Below are positions 1-11,321 of a stretch of 64,000 nucleotides of DNA, piece after piece. The notes below the pieces were generated by a model that saw only the letters and a program-made list of their open reading frames with translations, had not been told where the DNA came from and did not search any database. The first letter of the stretch is position 1, and each line of letters opens with the position of its first letter. A program made the translations under genes and the position numbers. Location of the stretch: contig NC_091117.1 in the NCBI RefSeq assembly GCF_040183065.1, positions 111,231,001 to 111,295,000 on the forward strand. The letters run 5' to 3'. This stretch comes from Periplaneta americana. Taxonomy: Eukaryota; Arthropoda; Insecta; Blattodea; Blattidae.

Positions 1-805
1 AGTTACTTTTATTAGTAACAGACAGTGCCGCCTACGTGTTGAAGGCAGGAGAGGTTCTACAGTCCTTCTACCCAAGTATGCTGCACGATACATGCTTGGC
101 CCATGGTCTGCACCGCCTTGCGGAGGAGATTAGAAGCCACTTTGATGACGTGAACAACCTGATATCTTCGGTCAAGAAGGTTTTCTTAAAAGCCCCAATA
201 AGTATACAGTTGTTCAAAGAGAAACTACTGGCAACCCCTCTTCCACCTGAGCTGATACTTACCCACTGGGGAACTTGACTGTCTGCTGCCATTTACTATG
301 TCGAGCACCTAAAAGACGTTACAAATGTAGTCAATGACTTGGATGAAACAAAAAGCTTCCTGCATCGCCAAGGCCAAAAAATCATTTGAGTGTCCCTTGG
401 ATATAATACAACACATTTTTGTTTTATACCAGAAACTATTCTCTGGTTGGAAAGTGCAACCTTGCCACTCAAAGATGCTCTGGATATCACTGGCAATGTT
501 TCCAGAAAGAAATACCTGGACCACTGGGAGTTGCATGTTCTTCGAAGTTGCAGAAGATTCTTCAATGGAATTCTGGTTTTGAAGATATGAAAGTCATCAA
601 TTCAGTATTACAAGGAGAAAAATCTACAGGAAAATTACCCCTAGTACCTGCTGCATTAGCATCTATGCCCTATGCTCCAATGATGTCATGTTCCATTGAA
701 AGCACTGTTTCTTCATATACGAATATGTTACGTGATAATAAGAAATCGTTTACACCAGAAAATTTGGGTATGTATATAGCTATCTACTGTAATGCCAAAA
801 AATAA
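1..805 (+). pseudogene. hAT-like (DUF659-type) transposase remnant
   Basis: Three frames together give a degenerate hAT-type transposase. Positions 36-278 hold a stretch with [20 protein letters not shown] and [15 protein letters not shown], resembling the DUF659/RNase-H-like core of hAT transposases that read 'VTC.AHGLHR.AEEIR'. Positions 297-590 continue in another frame (PETILWLES..LPLKDALDI). Positions 419-805 end with YAPMMSCSIES and LRDNKKSFTPENL, which fits the hAT C-terminal dimerisation region. At least two frameshifts separate the parts, so it cannot encode an active enzyme. The 5' end is cut by the window edge, and terminal repeats and target duplication were not identified. Family assignment rests on recalled similarity; the element is clearly dead. 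Confidence 0.75.
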
Positions 806-1069
806 CCTATAAAAGAAACAATAAAATCTATTATTTGTATGTTTTTGATGAATATCTTTGACAATGTAAACTTTTGTGAATTAAGTTCATAAATAAATCT
901 CACAAAACTAAGAAAAACAGAAAATTATTGGTGCCTGTACTCATCCACAAAGCAAAACCCAAAAACCTAAAATGAAGGTTTATGCCATCTAAATATCCGG
1001 GCCATAATTATAAATAACAGTATTTCATCTTAAATACAGACTACATTATGTCTAGTCATCAGAATATTT
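806..1069. other. AT-rich spacer, no gene seen
   Basis: This stretch lies between the hAT-like remnant and mariner copy 1. It is AT-rich, with AATAAA-like strings near 823 and 891 that could be old 3' ends of the hAT gene. I see no other feature. Confidence 0.5.
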
Positions 1070-1071
1070 TA

Positions 1072-2403
1072 CGAGGGGGATCCAGGAAATAACGACCGTT
1101 TTGTTGTAATAATTAAAAAAAATATATTTATTTGAAAAAACGAAGTCTGTTACATAACTGAAGCTTCCTTTACTTCTCTACATAATCACCACCTACATTT
1201 AAACATTTGTCGTATCTGTTCACTAGCTTTAGAATTCCCGTGTTATACTCCTCTGCCGCCAGTTCATTAAGCCAGGTGTTCACTGTCTTCTTCAACTCTT
1301 CATCACTTCCAAAACGGTACCACCCAGAAAGTCTTTCAGCTTACCGAAAAGGTGAAAATCGCTAGGAGCAAGGTCTGGACTATAGGGCGGATGATCAAAG
1401 ATTTCCCAACCGAATTGATCCAGCAATTCTCGAGTTGAAGCAGCAGTGTGCGGGCGGGCGTTGTCGTGAAGAAGCACAACTCCTCTCAAAAGTATTTCTC
1501 GCCTCTTGTTTTGGATGGCTCGCCATAGTTTTCGTAAAGTCTCACAATAACGATTTGCATTGATCGTAGTGCCTTTTGGCATGAAATCCAGCAAAAGAAC
1601 ACTTTTGCGATCCCAAAAGACAGTAGCCATGACTTTTTGTGTTGAGAGAGTCTGTTTGAATTTTTTCGGTTTCTTGGGTGATGAGGGATGATGCCACTGA
1701 CGTGATTGGCGCTTGGTCTCTGGGGTGTTGTGAGACACCCAGGTCTCATCACCAGTCACAATTTGATCAAGAAAGGTGTCTCCATCTGTGTGATATCGCA
1801 TCAACAATGTCAATGCTGAGGCCATTCTCTGAGTTTTGTGTTGGTCACTCAGTTGCCGTGGAACCCATCGTGCACAGATTTTGTGGTAGCCAAGATGTTG
1901 CGACACAATTTCACCAAGAAAAGAACGAGAAATGTCAGGAAAGGCAATATGCAATTCGTCGAGTGATGTGCGCCTGTCTTGCAAGATTCTGTCGTTCACT
2001 TTAGTCTTCAGGTCTTCTGTGATGAGTGATGGGCGTCGGGGTCGAGTTTCATCATGGACATTTGTTCGCCCATTGTTGAACATTTCGCACCATTTTCTCA
2101 CATTTCTTTCATTCATTACAGTATCACCATACACTTCTTTCAATTGCCGGTAAATTTCTGCAGGTTTCAAATGTCGGGCATTCAAAAATCGAATCACACT
2201 CCTCACCTCACAGTCGGCGGGATTATCAATCACGTCGTTCATTTTGAAGTAACACAAAATGCACAATGGCGACTTGTTGCAACCAGTACTCACAACATTA
2301 TGAGAACACATGTTAAGGAAGCATGTTGACCTTCAAACAAGGAAGGGGAGTCAGCTGCGCGGCGGGTATGCGCGAACGGTCGTTATTTTCTGGATCCCCC
2401 TCG
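1072..2403 (-). mobile_element. mariner element, copy 1, complete with TIRs
   Basis: Terminal inverted repeats begin CGAGGGGGATCCAGGAAATA at the left and match the reverse complement of the right end, which finishes TTTCTGGATCCCCCTCG. Each end is flanked by TA (1070-1071 and 2404-2405), the canonical Tc1/mariner target duplication. The 1,332-bp length is typical of mariner. The transposase reads on the minus strand and fills most of the element. A second copy of the same family, with the same TIRs, lies at 16514-18069. Confidence 0.95.
1170..2311 (-). pseudogene. mariner transposase, one frameshift
   Basis: Cut-and-paste transposase of the mariner family. A minus-strand frame is open from 2311 to 1292; the likely authentic start is the Met at 2242 (MNDVIDNPADCEVRS). 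An N-terminal helix-turn-helix region (residues about 25-130) is followed by the linker-type motif WVPRQL. The catalytic core has VTGDETWV (first Asp), LLHDNARPHTA (second Asp) and YSPDLAPSDFHLF (third Asp), with 34 residues between the second and third Asp: DD34D. Near 1304 the copy lacks one base that the related copy at 17.8 kb keeps (gtacGCG versus gtaccg). This shifts the frame and removes about the last 45 residues; the old stop lies at 1170-1172. The catalytic residues are otherwise intact, so this looks recently inactivated. Confidence 0.93.
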
Positions 2404-2506
2404 TAGATTGTTCAGTAATGGAGCAAAGAAGAAAATAATCAGGAAGGATAATTGGAAGGAGATTGTAGCTGATCCAGGATACGGAGTGGACAAGAACACA
2501 TACTTA

Positions 2507-4345
2507 CTTGCAAATGGCTTTTAAGGAACCCGCAGGTTCATTGCCGCCCTGACATAAGCCTCCCATCGGTCCCTATCCTGTGCAAGATTAATCCAGTCTC
2601 TATCATCATATCCCACCGCCCTCAAATCCATTTTAATATTATCCTCCCATCTACGTCTCAGCCTCCCCAAAGGTCTTTTTCCCTCCGGTCTCCCAACTAA
2701 CACTCTATATGCATTTCTGGATTCACCCATTATACGTGCTACATGCCCTGCACATCTCAAACATCTGGATTAAATGTTCCTAATTATGTCAGGTGAAGAA
2801 TACAATGCGTGCAGTTTAGCGTTGTGTAACTTTCTCCATTCTCCTGTAACTTCATCCCTCTTAGCCCCCAAATATTTTCCTAAGAACCTTATTCTCAAAC
2901 ACCCTTAATCTCTGTTCCTCTCTCAAAGTGACAGTCCAAGTTTCACAGCCATACAGAACAACCAGTAATATAACTATTTTATAAATTCTAACTTTGAGAT
3001 TTTTTGACAGCAGAATAGATGGCAAAAGCTTCTCAACCGAATAATAACACGCATTTCCCATATTTATTCTGCGTTTAATTTCCTCCTGAGTGTCATTTAT
3101 ATTTGTCACTGTTATTCCAAAGTATTTTAATTTTTCCACCTCTTCAAAGGATAAATCTCCAATTTTTATGTTTCCATTTCGTACAATATTCTGGTCACGA
3201 GACATAATCATATACTTTGTCTTTTCGGGATTTACTTCCAAATCTATTGTTTTGCTTGCTTCAAGTAAAATTTCCATGTTTTCTCTAATCGTTTGTGGAT
3301 TTTCTCCTAACATATTCACGTCATCCGCATAGACAAGAAGCTGATATAACCCATTCAATTCCAAACCCTGTCTCTTAACCTGAACTTTCCTAATGACATA
3401 TTCTAGAGCAAAATTAAAAAGTAAAGGTGATAGTGCATTTCCTTGCTTTAGCCTGCAGTGAATTTGAAAAGCATCAGATAGAAACTGGCCTATACGGACT
3501 CTGCTGTAAATTTCACTGAGACACATTCTAATTAATCAAACTAGTTTCTTGGGAATACCAAATTCAATAAGAATATTATATAAAACCTCTCTTAACCCAG
3601 TCATATGCCTTTTTGAAACCTCTGAATAACTGATGTAGCCTACTGTACCCTTATACTGCCATTTTTTCTCCAATATCTGTTGAACAGAAAAAATTTGATC
3701 AGTAGTCAATCTATTATGTCTAAAACTGCACTGATGATTCCCAATAATTTCATCTATGTATGGAGTTAATCTTCTCAAAAGAATATTGGACAAAATTTTG
3801 TACGACGTCAACAAAAGTGATATTCCTCGAAAGTTACCACAGTTAGTCTTGTCCCCCTCCTTAAAAATAGGTACAATTATAGACTCCTTCCATAGTTATG
3901 GTGCAATTTCCGTTTCCCAAATAGCAATTACATGTTTATAAATTTCGCTAGATAATCCACTTCCACCCTCTTGTATTAATTCTGCTGGAATTTGATCGAT
4001 ACTTGGAGACTTGTACTTTTTCAGATTTTCTATCACAATTTCGACTTCAGAAAGTGTGGGTTTGGGTATAAATGGCTCAGCAGTTTGTATTTGAATTTCG
4101 TCCCGATCATTTCTATTTGGTCTATGTGCATTTAGTAGCTGCCCAAAATAGTTTTTCCATTTGTTCAGGATTGAATGAGAGTCTGCAAGCAAGTCACCAT
4201 CCTCATCTTGATCACGTTTACCCTTGCCTGATATCCGTTCTTAAATTCCTTTACACCCTTATATTAATCTCGAATGTTTTTAGTCTTACTATTTGTTTCT
4301 ACCTCATTCCTTCAAGTAACCTCTCTTTTTATTCCTAAGTGTCCA
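2507..4345 (-). mobile_element. LINE-A copy 1 (non-LTR retrotransposon), 5'-truncated
   Basis: Minus-strand non-LTR element. From 5' to 3' it holds part of the linker (near 4192, MLADSHSILNKWKNYFGQLL), RT motifs (VPIFKEGDKTNCGNFRGISL; later [11 protein letters not shown] with the catalytic YADD at about 3329), a thumb/C-terminal region with [17 protein letters not shown], and a tail ending in ..RWEAYVRAAMNLRVP with its stop near 2521. Frames break near 3895, 3815-3810, 3530 and 2800-2760, so it is a pseudogene. The 3' end is near the short (ACTT)n tract at 2505-2510, which matches the (AAGT)n tail of copy 2 at 23.97 kb. The 5' end is truncated near 4345. I cannot assign the clade with confidence; the style is RTE-like. 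Confidence 0.88.
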
Positions 4346-4429
4346 AGGCTTTATTATATGGCTTCGTAACGAGCTGTTTTTTATGGTGATGGGTTGTTAG
4401 CACTTTGCCCAACTCCAAGCTGGAGGAGA

Positions 4430-6790
4430 ATGGACAAGAATATGTTTCCAAAATGAAGGAAAAACTATTCCAGGTAAAATTTTTTCACCAACAAATAAAT
4501 GTGGCTTAATGAAGTGCTTTGAAATGTTTTCACCTCTGAAACAGCAAGAATTGTTTGAATGTTTCTATGGTACTGGATTCAAAGAATCACAGGACACTTT
4601 TTTGGTAGGCTGCATGAGCTTGGTTAAGGAACCAGAAAGACATAGGAGAGTAGAACAGTCTTCAATTAACAGACAATATAAAAATAGCAATATTTTTTTA
4701 AGAAAGATGGCTCTAACCAAGCAATTTGTCACTTATTTCTTGCTAGTGTCTATCAGGCGTGCATTAAACGAATTCGGCTTTTGCAAAAAAAGATTCTCAA
4801 AAAGACCCCCCCTGCAAGAACGTAGAATGCACTGCTACAAAGAAAAATTGAAACAGATGTTTACGAGATGGCTTTAGATAACTTAAAAAGTATATCACAT
4901 AAGGAAAGTCACTGTATGCAAGGAAAATCAAACAGACTAGGCCTATACAGTGAAACCTCGGTAAGATGCTCTTCAAGGGACCACATAAATAGCGTATTAA
5001 ATGGGACCGTGTATTAGCGAGAGTAGATCATTATAGGATTTTTAAAATTTTAACACAAAAGTATGAATCAGTATAAAACATTTGTTGAAGAAATTTAAGG
5101 ATTAAATACTGTAATTATGCAGAATAAAATATTATTTTATTTTCTGTCCTTTCAGAAAATGTCAGAACAAATACACTATCTTATCAATTAAAGTGCCCTT
5201 TTAATAAAAAAAGTCAAAAATTGTTTTCTGTCTTGCACTTGATCCAGTGCTATGATTAAATTGCATTTTCCACATGATTTAAATCAGAAGTGACATCAGT
5301 AATTTGACTACCAGAAACATTAATGAATGTACGAATCACAGATACTGTGGCAAGGGCTTCATTGCAAGAAGGATTTGGAATGTCTACTGCTTTGACTTCC
5401 TCTTCGTCAAGTCTTTACTGACAATGCAATTTAAAACTGCCAGCAAGGACAGGCTCTAAATACAGTAGTCTTGCATGTACTCAAGGGTCGCATTCCCTGA
5501 TATTGTTTTCACCAAACAAAGATTCCTACAAATCCTTGAATATGAGGGCGCTAGTGGTAAATGTAGAAGTCAAGGAAAATTTTCTCAATATCCTGTAAAG
5601 TACGATATTTTAGAATTTTTAGCAGATGAAAGAGTGTATTAAACAGGATGATGAGCATATTAAGCAGTGGATTTTACATGAATTTTTCTAGGGATGTCAG
5701 GGACCAGACGAAAAGAGCGTATAATGTGGGATAGTGTAACAAACGGATCTGTATTATTGGGGTTTCACTGTATTTTCATAATCCAGATCTGACTATAGGA
5801 ATATCTTCAGTCAGTTCGAAGTCTTCTTCAAGGAGAAAATTGGAAAACAACTGCAGATGAAGTACAAGACATATTTCAAGTTTTTAGGCAAACTAATTTC
5901 ACATTCCGAAAACTGACACTTGCAACTACTGCCGAGAATGCGAGCTCAAACTGCAAAGCAATCCTCAATATCAGTGTCGCATAGAGTACCTTTTGCACAA
6001 GCACAGAAGTCAAGCTTATGAAAAGCTAAAAAAACCATTACATAAAGGAAACAAACGAGAAAGACAATATTCTAGTTGTTTCTTTTATACTTTCTTGGAA
6101 TCCCAGTGTAAAAAAGGTTCAAACACTGTAGCATCTTTCCTGTTTGACCGCATAGTGAAGAAACGAAAAATAGTGTTCTTGTCAGATGGTGCAGGCGGAC
6201 AAAATAAAAACCACACAATGATGCGGTTTTGCAGTAGGTTGTCCAAGTTGTATCACGTAGACATCATCCATTTGCTTTCAGTCCGAGGCAATCATTTGGA
6301 CAATGTGCGAGAAACTTTGGAGTCATGAAGTCTGCTATCAAGAGAAAAGAGGAGATCGAGCTGCTACAAGAATAACTGGAGAAGATAGTAATGTGCCAGG
6401 AAAATCCATCTCCTTTTCTTCTCACACATGATATCTCTATTGTGTGTGATTGGGATGCAACTCTACTGCCTTAGTTTGAAAAAAAAAAAAAAAAACAGTA
6501 AACAAAAATTTTGCATTCAGAATACAAAAGCATCACATTCTCATGTACAAACCATGTGGAAATCTAACTGCATCTAAGATTTACTGTGAAGACTTTGAAG
6601 AGAATAGTTACATAAGAGAGTTCCTCAGGACATCACACTTGAGCCTGTAATTCGAGTTCCTCTGAATTCAGCGAAAATTAAGATATCCGGGACTTACTTG
6701 TGTACGTAAAAGAAGACAGCAAAGACTTTTACCAAAACTTCTTTGAAGAGTGTACCCAATGACAAAGATTGACAGAATGTGAAAGCGAGG
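4430..6790 (+). pseudogene. GQNKN-type transposase-like gene, broken (copy 1)
   Basis: A decayed gene of a family abundant in arthropod genomes but with no function I can name. Positions 4430-4877 give a Cys/aromatic-rich N-terminus (ECFYGTGFKESQDTFLVGC, then ..IRRALNEFGFCKKRF). Positions 5905-6328 give CNYCRECELKLQSNPQYQ, then the core motif FLSDGAGGQNKNHTMMRF and a following SVRGNH. Positions 6640-6790 hold a C-terminal remnant. The Asp in 'SDG.GGQNKN' sits where a DDE-type nuclease Asp could lie, so I infer a transposase-like enzyme. Frameshifts, stops and an inserted 823-bp Tigger-like element at 4948-5770 have destroyed it. Removing that insert and one TA rejoins the reading frame as ..GLYSYFHNPDLTI... 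Related remnants are at 29233-32350 and possibly 23060-23420. Confidence 0.65.
4948..5770 (-). mobile_element. Tigger/pogo-like non-autonomous element
   Basis: The ends read CAGTGAAACCTCGGTAAGA on the left, with the inverse of CAGTGAAACCCCAATAATA on the right. They are flanked by TA at 4946-4947 and 5771-5772, as expected for pogo/Tigger elements. On the minus strand (about 5440 to 5210) is a relic resembling a Tigger transposase C-terminus: DEEEVKAVDIPNPSCNEAL, then RQKTIFDFF. The DDE core is absent, so it would have needed transposase from another copy. It sits inside, and so is younger than, the GQNKN-type gene copy. Confidence 0.82.
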
Positions 6791-6796
6791 TTGAAT

Positions 6797-7195
6797 ATTG
6801 CAGCTCAGAAGATGAAATGTAAGGTAAAAGAACAGTCTACATTATACAAGCTACGTTATAAGTTTTGTAAACAGTTTATAATAACAAAACAACTAAAACT
6901 TACTAATATTTATTGTGTACATCATTTAAATAATATATCTGAAGTATTCTCCAGAAGAAGGGCCTAAAACACATATTTTTATTTAGATAATATTTTTTTT
7001 AATTAAAGAGGATTTACATATTTTCTTATTGAAGTGTATTTTAAAAATAATTATAATATCTAAAAATAGTATCTAATTAGCAATTAAATTCGACTTGTAT
7101 GTAGTATGTTATGACCAAAAACTTCAAATACATTTTTCTCAAAAAAACAGTTTTGTATTATAGGTACTTCTTCTAGCTACTGCCTCAATTGGTGT
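6797..7195. other. AT-rich spacer, no gene seen
   Basis: Very AT-rich sequence between the GQNKN-type remnant and the MULE left end. A short A-run at 6479-6496 lies just upstream. No supported gene or repeat. Confidence 0.4.
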
Positions 7196-7406
7196 TGACA
7201 GTTCACATACGACATTTCACATACTGCGCATTTCGAATACATCATTTGATATACTAGATATTTCACATACGCCATTTTTCGCATAATGTCAGCTAACATA
7301 CTACACTTTCACATATGTAATTTACATATTTTATTAATGATTAAAAACATTTAATTTCTAGTTAGCGTACCACGAATGTAAAAATTGGCGAAATAATCTC
7401 CCAATC

Positions 7407-8387
7407 CTAAGCAACGATTAGAATTGTCGCATACGATTTTTCAAAAGTACGTACAACATCTTCCTCCAGAACAAATGCAAAACAAAGCATTCGATGCACT
7501 ACATCCTTCACTTCGCGATTGTTTTCATTGGTATAATCAGGTTGCAGTCCTTCTGCTTGAACTTTCCTATACACTGCTTGGCCCAGATGGAAAAAACATA
7601 ATCTCGTTGTAGCATGTGGGAATACAATATGATGCGCATTAATAATGCCCAACTCCATATCAGAGATTATTGTCCAAGGGTGCAACACGATGTTGTTTCT
7701 CTGTGCATAGTTGTTAATTTCTCTTAACACTTTTGAATATGTGACCTGCTCCTTATTTGTCAGCAAGCAATATACAAAAGGAAAGGCATTTCCCAGATAC
7801 ATCGTGTGAATAGCGAAGAGCTGTGTGAAAATTGAAGGTGCCACTTTGAACGTCCCGTCCAAAAACCAGACATTGGATGCTGCTAGACAACGAATATTCC
7901 TTGTGGTGCTAAAAATTATTTTATTCTCTTCTTCATCATTTCCTAGGTCCTCAAATAATACAAACTGGTCTCCGCACTTAGTGAAGGAATATTGATCTGC
8001 TAGTTCTGTCAGGTCTGCCAAAGATTTGGGATTTGCGGGAAGATTATGTACCCTGTTTCTGTTTATAGCACGCTTTAAAGATGACCTTTCTGGTAGATGG
8101 GAAAGTACATGGTCTGGCACTTCTCTTAGTATCCTTGATGGTGGATCCTCTGGATGTGCAGTTGCCCGTTGTTCGATAGCAACGATCACTTCTGCTCTAA
8201 CATCATCTTGGTCACCTGCATGGCTATGCTCCATTGTTTTTGTTACTCTCGGTGTTTCATCATCTATGACAGCTCGACCTCTGCAATTCTCCTTGTTCAG
8301 ACATATCCAGTAAGTCTTGTTAGTACTTCCATTATATCTCTGCTTATGATAAATGTATCCTCCATATGTAAGGCAGTGAAGTTTCAA
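7407..8387 (-). pseudogene. FLYWCH zinc finger + MULE transposase, C-terminally truncated
   Basis: A 326-residue open frame. Residues 1-60 look like a FLYWCH zinc-binding domain (GGYIYHKQRYNGSTNKTYW, C, NCRGRAVIDD.. ending HSH). Residues about 170-290 look like the MULE DDE domain: SNVWFLDGTFKVAP (first Asp), IISDMELGIINAHHIVFP (second acidic pair) and RLCFFHLGQAVYRKV. The frame stops at ..FEKSYATILIVA, well before the usual end of such transposases, so the C-terminal helical part is missing. The first codon of the listed frame is TTG in a FLYWCH region that should extend upstream, so the true start is uncertain. It is the least mutated long transposase frame in the left third of the window. 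Confidence 0.8.
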
Positions 8388-8449
8388 TAAATTCTCCTTC
8401 CATCATAAAAACAGTACTAGTCAATTTTGTGAACCAAAAAATCTTCATC

Positions 8450-8549
8450 ACCATGGAAACGGCAACAAATAGATATAAAAATGGTATATGAAATATATCA
8501 CCATGGAAATGGCAACAAATAGATATAAAAATGGTATATGAAATATATG
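8450..8549. repeat. 50-bp tandem duplication
   Basis: Two adjacent copies of a unit that begins CACCATGGAAACGGCAACAA and ends GGTATATGAAATATAT, differing at about one base. It lies in the right arm of the MULE element. Confidence 0.9.
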
Positions 8550-8867
8550 TAGGTGAATTTGTGTATGTAAAAATATGTATGCAAAACGGAGTATGCCAAA
8601 TGTCAGTAAGTGAATTGGTCGTATACTGAATGACAGTGTATCAATAGACAGTATGTGAAATGTCCTGTAGACCAAATCCTGTATGTGGTCATGTAATCGT
8701 AATAATGTATCAATATGATTATTTAATTTGGACATTTTCTTAGTTTATGTTCATGTTTTATTTATATTTAGTGCACGTGATTCTTTGACACTGTAGCTCC
8801 CACCTTCACATAAACCTGGCTACGAGTCTGATCCATATTATCCTCCTATTTGCTTAGCACCCGTTTT

Positions 8868-8990
8868 CTTTTAAATATTATTGTAAGTATTTTTAATGCC
8901 CCAATGAAAGCTATTTATTGTTTTATTTTCTCTTAGATATTATTGTTAATATCTTCTAATGCCCCAATGAAAGTTATTTATTGTTTCAAA
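8868..8990. repeat. about 60-bp direct duplication
   Basis: Two neighbouring segments share AATGCCCCAATGAAAG.TATT with the preceding TATTATTGTTA/TAATAT context, separated by about 60 bp. This fits an old local duplication just upstream of the psq-type gene. Confidence 0.7.
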
Positions 8991-9022
8991 CACAAATCTA
9001 ACTATATTTTTATCAGATTAAC

Positions 9023-10890
9023 ATGCCCAGGAAACAAAAAAGAGAAGTAGGATCACATAGGTATCGTGATTTTAGTAATGAAACTCTATCAAAGTCTCTG
9101 GAAGAACTAAAGGAGGACATATCAGCTCAGAAAGTTGCAGAGAAGTTCAACATTCCAAGAACTACTCTTCAAATACATCTGAGGAGACTGCAAACTGACC
9201 AAATTGGAAGACCTTGATGAGGAAAGGGTCATCATTGAGTGTGCTGCATTATTTGCTCACTGGGGATTTCCTATTACTTCTTTTGATCTCAAACTAATAG
9301 TTAAATCATATTTAGATAAAAGAAGCATAAAAGAAAAAGGTTTAGAAACAACCTATCTGGGAAAGATTGGGTTAGTAGCTTTTTAGAAAGGCAGATTGGG
9401 CTAGTAGCTGTTTAGAAATGCACAAAGATTCTCTGACTGTACATCTGTTTCAAAACATAAAACGAAGTAGAGCCAGTGTTGATCAATAAGTGGTAGGAAA
9501 TTATTTCAAGGAACTTCAGACATCCTTGAGAAAATGTGGCACCACATGAAATTATTAAATATGACGAGAATCAGTGATAATCCTGGGCACCACAAAGTCA
9601 CAGCAAGAAGAAGCAAGCTTCCAGACACAATAATTCACTTGTCAAGGAGCAGTTACCTCAGCAATGCTTTCTGAAACTGCCACTTGTATTCTCCTGCCAC
9701 CATACATAGTTCATAAAGCTGTACAGTATGATCTTAGACAGTGGTGGGCCTACTGGAGCTTGATATAATTGGTCCAAGAATTCTTGATTTAATATGACAA
9801 TATTTGAAGACTGGATTAACACCATAATTATACACTATTTCATAAAATTCGATGAAAAGGAACCTAAAATAGTGATTGGAGACAATTTAGCAAGTCATAT
9901 CTCAATGAGTGTCATCAGCGAATATCAAAGAAGAAACATCCAATAAGTCTTGCTTCCACTGACATTCACTTGTGCCAGTCTCTTGATATAGCCTTCTTCA
10001 AATCTCTGAATGACAGTTGCCGTTCAATTCTACTTGAATGGAAAAAGAAAAAAATAGAGATACTATTCCTAATGATGTGTTTCCCAGGCTACTAAAGCAA
10101 ACACTGAATAGAATGGATAAAAATGATGCCTCAAAAAAAAAAAAAAAAAAAAAAAAGATAGCGGGTTCGAATCCACTGCAATTTGTTCCTTGAATTTAGA
10201 AGTAATTAAAAGACTCCCGAAAGTAAAGAATTTACCTGAAAATGGATATGCTGGATAATTAAGTGCTGTGGGGCTCAAAAAATTCCTTATGAAGTCACAT
10301 AGAAAAGAATCAGCTCCCCTAAGAAAGAAAGGAGCCGATTACCTTGCATTTAACCAGGAAAAAGTGTTGTTGAATCGATTCTCAAAACTACAAATACATC
10401 TGCACCAGCTGTTAATAGTAATGATGCCAAAAACAGTCAAATAAGAAGAAAAGAAAGAAGACTACCACTGACTTGCTCGAGTCTGACGAGTTTGTCAACA
10501 ATTACAGCATTCATGATTCGTCATCCTGATTTAATAAATCATCTGATGGAGAGAAGACTGCAATGGAGTTAGACGCTTCAGGAGAAGATATGAATTTGCC
10601 CATCAGAAGAAATAGCCCAAGAAAAGCACTTTTCAGAAAGTAGTTTTGAAAGTGTCAACTTTCTTACAGATGGTAAGAAGAAACAATTCATTGGACAAGT
10701 AATCAAAAAGTCCATAGAGTTGAAAACTGTCATATTTAAATCTTTGAGGAACTTCAAAGTCGAAATTTGTACGTTTTTCCATCAATAGATGATATTGCTC
10801 AAGTAAAAACAGATCAGATAGTTAGAATTGTGACACCTCTTGATTCGAGGAGTGGTAGATTTATATTTCTGTGTAAGCTGGTTTAATCTC
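9023..10890 (+). pseudogene. pogo-like transposase with psq-type HTH, decayed
   Basis: The frame opens MPRKQKREVGSHRYRDFSNE and continues LEELKEDISAQKVAEKFNIP, TTLQIHLRRL: a pipsqueak-type helix-turn-helix. After a frame change at about 9210 come AHWGFPITSFDLKLIVKSYL and, in several frames, IVIGDNLASHISMSVISEYQ (the 'DN' second catalytic Asp region of pogo-like DDE enzymes) and an IHCNL..LEVIKRLPK-type segment. Near 10780 a C-terminal tract reads NLYVFPSIDDIAQVKTDQI. Many stops and frameshifts and a 24-base A run at 10133-10156 interrupt it. Its likely ancestor is a pogo/Tigger-related cut-and-paste transposase. Terminal repeats were not located. Confidence 0.75.
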
Positions 10891-11054
10891 GTACAGTAGA
10901 TAAAATGAGTTTTAGTTTTATTTTGTAGGGAAATGCTCTACGTATTAAGAAGTTATTTTTGTGATACATGTGATGTCTGAATTGCCTTTATAATATAAAA
11001 TATATCAGTCGTCTAAGTTACCCCTCCTTGAAGGTTAACTTTGACCACCCAATA

Positions 11055-11308
11055 ATTGAAGCATCGGCTGGAACAACGTTGTAAGTTACAAAATTTTCAT
11101 TCGGCGTGTTTCCGTGTAATAATGTTGTATGTCATATTACCTTGCTATACTCTTTGGCTTGCAACTGTCCATCAATGCAATACATGAAATTTGTCCATTC
11201 AAAACTTTGCTACCCTATAAGAACAACGTTGTACGTGTACACATTTTTGCAGCTCCTGTAAATTTTACTAAATGTAACTTATAACGTTGTTCCAGCCGAC
11301 GCTTCAAT
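11055..11308. mobile_element. 254-bp MITE with inverted ends
   Basis: The left end ATTGAAGCATCGGCTGGAAC continues AACGTTGTAAGTTAC. The right end is its inverse (GTAACTTATAACGTTGTTCC, AGCCGACGCTTCAAT) with about three mismatches over 37 bp. The interior has further ACAACGTTGTA-like palindromes. There is no coding potential. The superfamily is unknown and the target duplication is not clear. Confidence 0.8.
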
Positions 11309-11321
11309 TGCTATTGTAAAA

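Larger units (their letters stand above)
7196..8700 (-). mobile_element. MULE-type DNA transposon with subterminal repeats
   Basis: A FLYWCH/MULE transposase frame (7407-8387) is flanked by AT-rich arms. Both arms carry many variants of TTCACATAC / CATTTCACATACTG. The left arm, about 7196-7320, reads ACGACATTTCACATACTG; the right arm, about 8560-8700, has the inverted CAGTATGTGAAATGTCCTG. Such repeat-rich inverted arms fit Mutator-like elements, whose target duplications are usually 8-10 bp. I could not fix the exact ends or a target duplication, so the boundaries are approximate. Confidence 0.6.

Noticed and set aside
1678-2329. Plus-strand frames opposite the mariner transposase
   Set aside because: They mirror the minus-strand transposase gene; the real gene has DD34D motifs and fits the TIRs.
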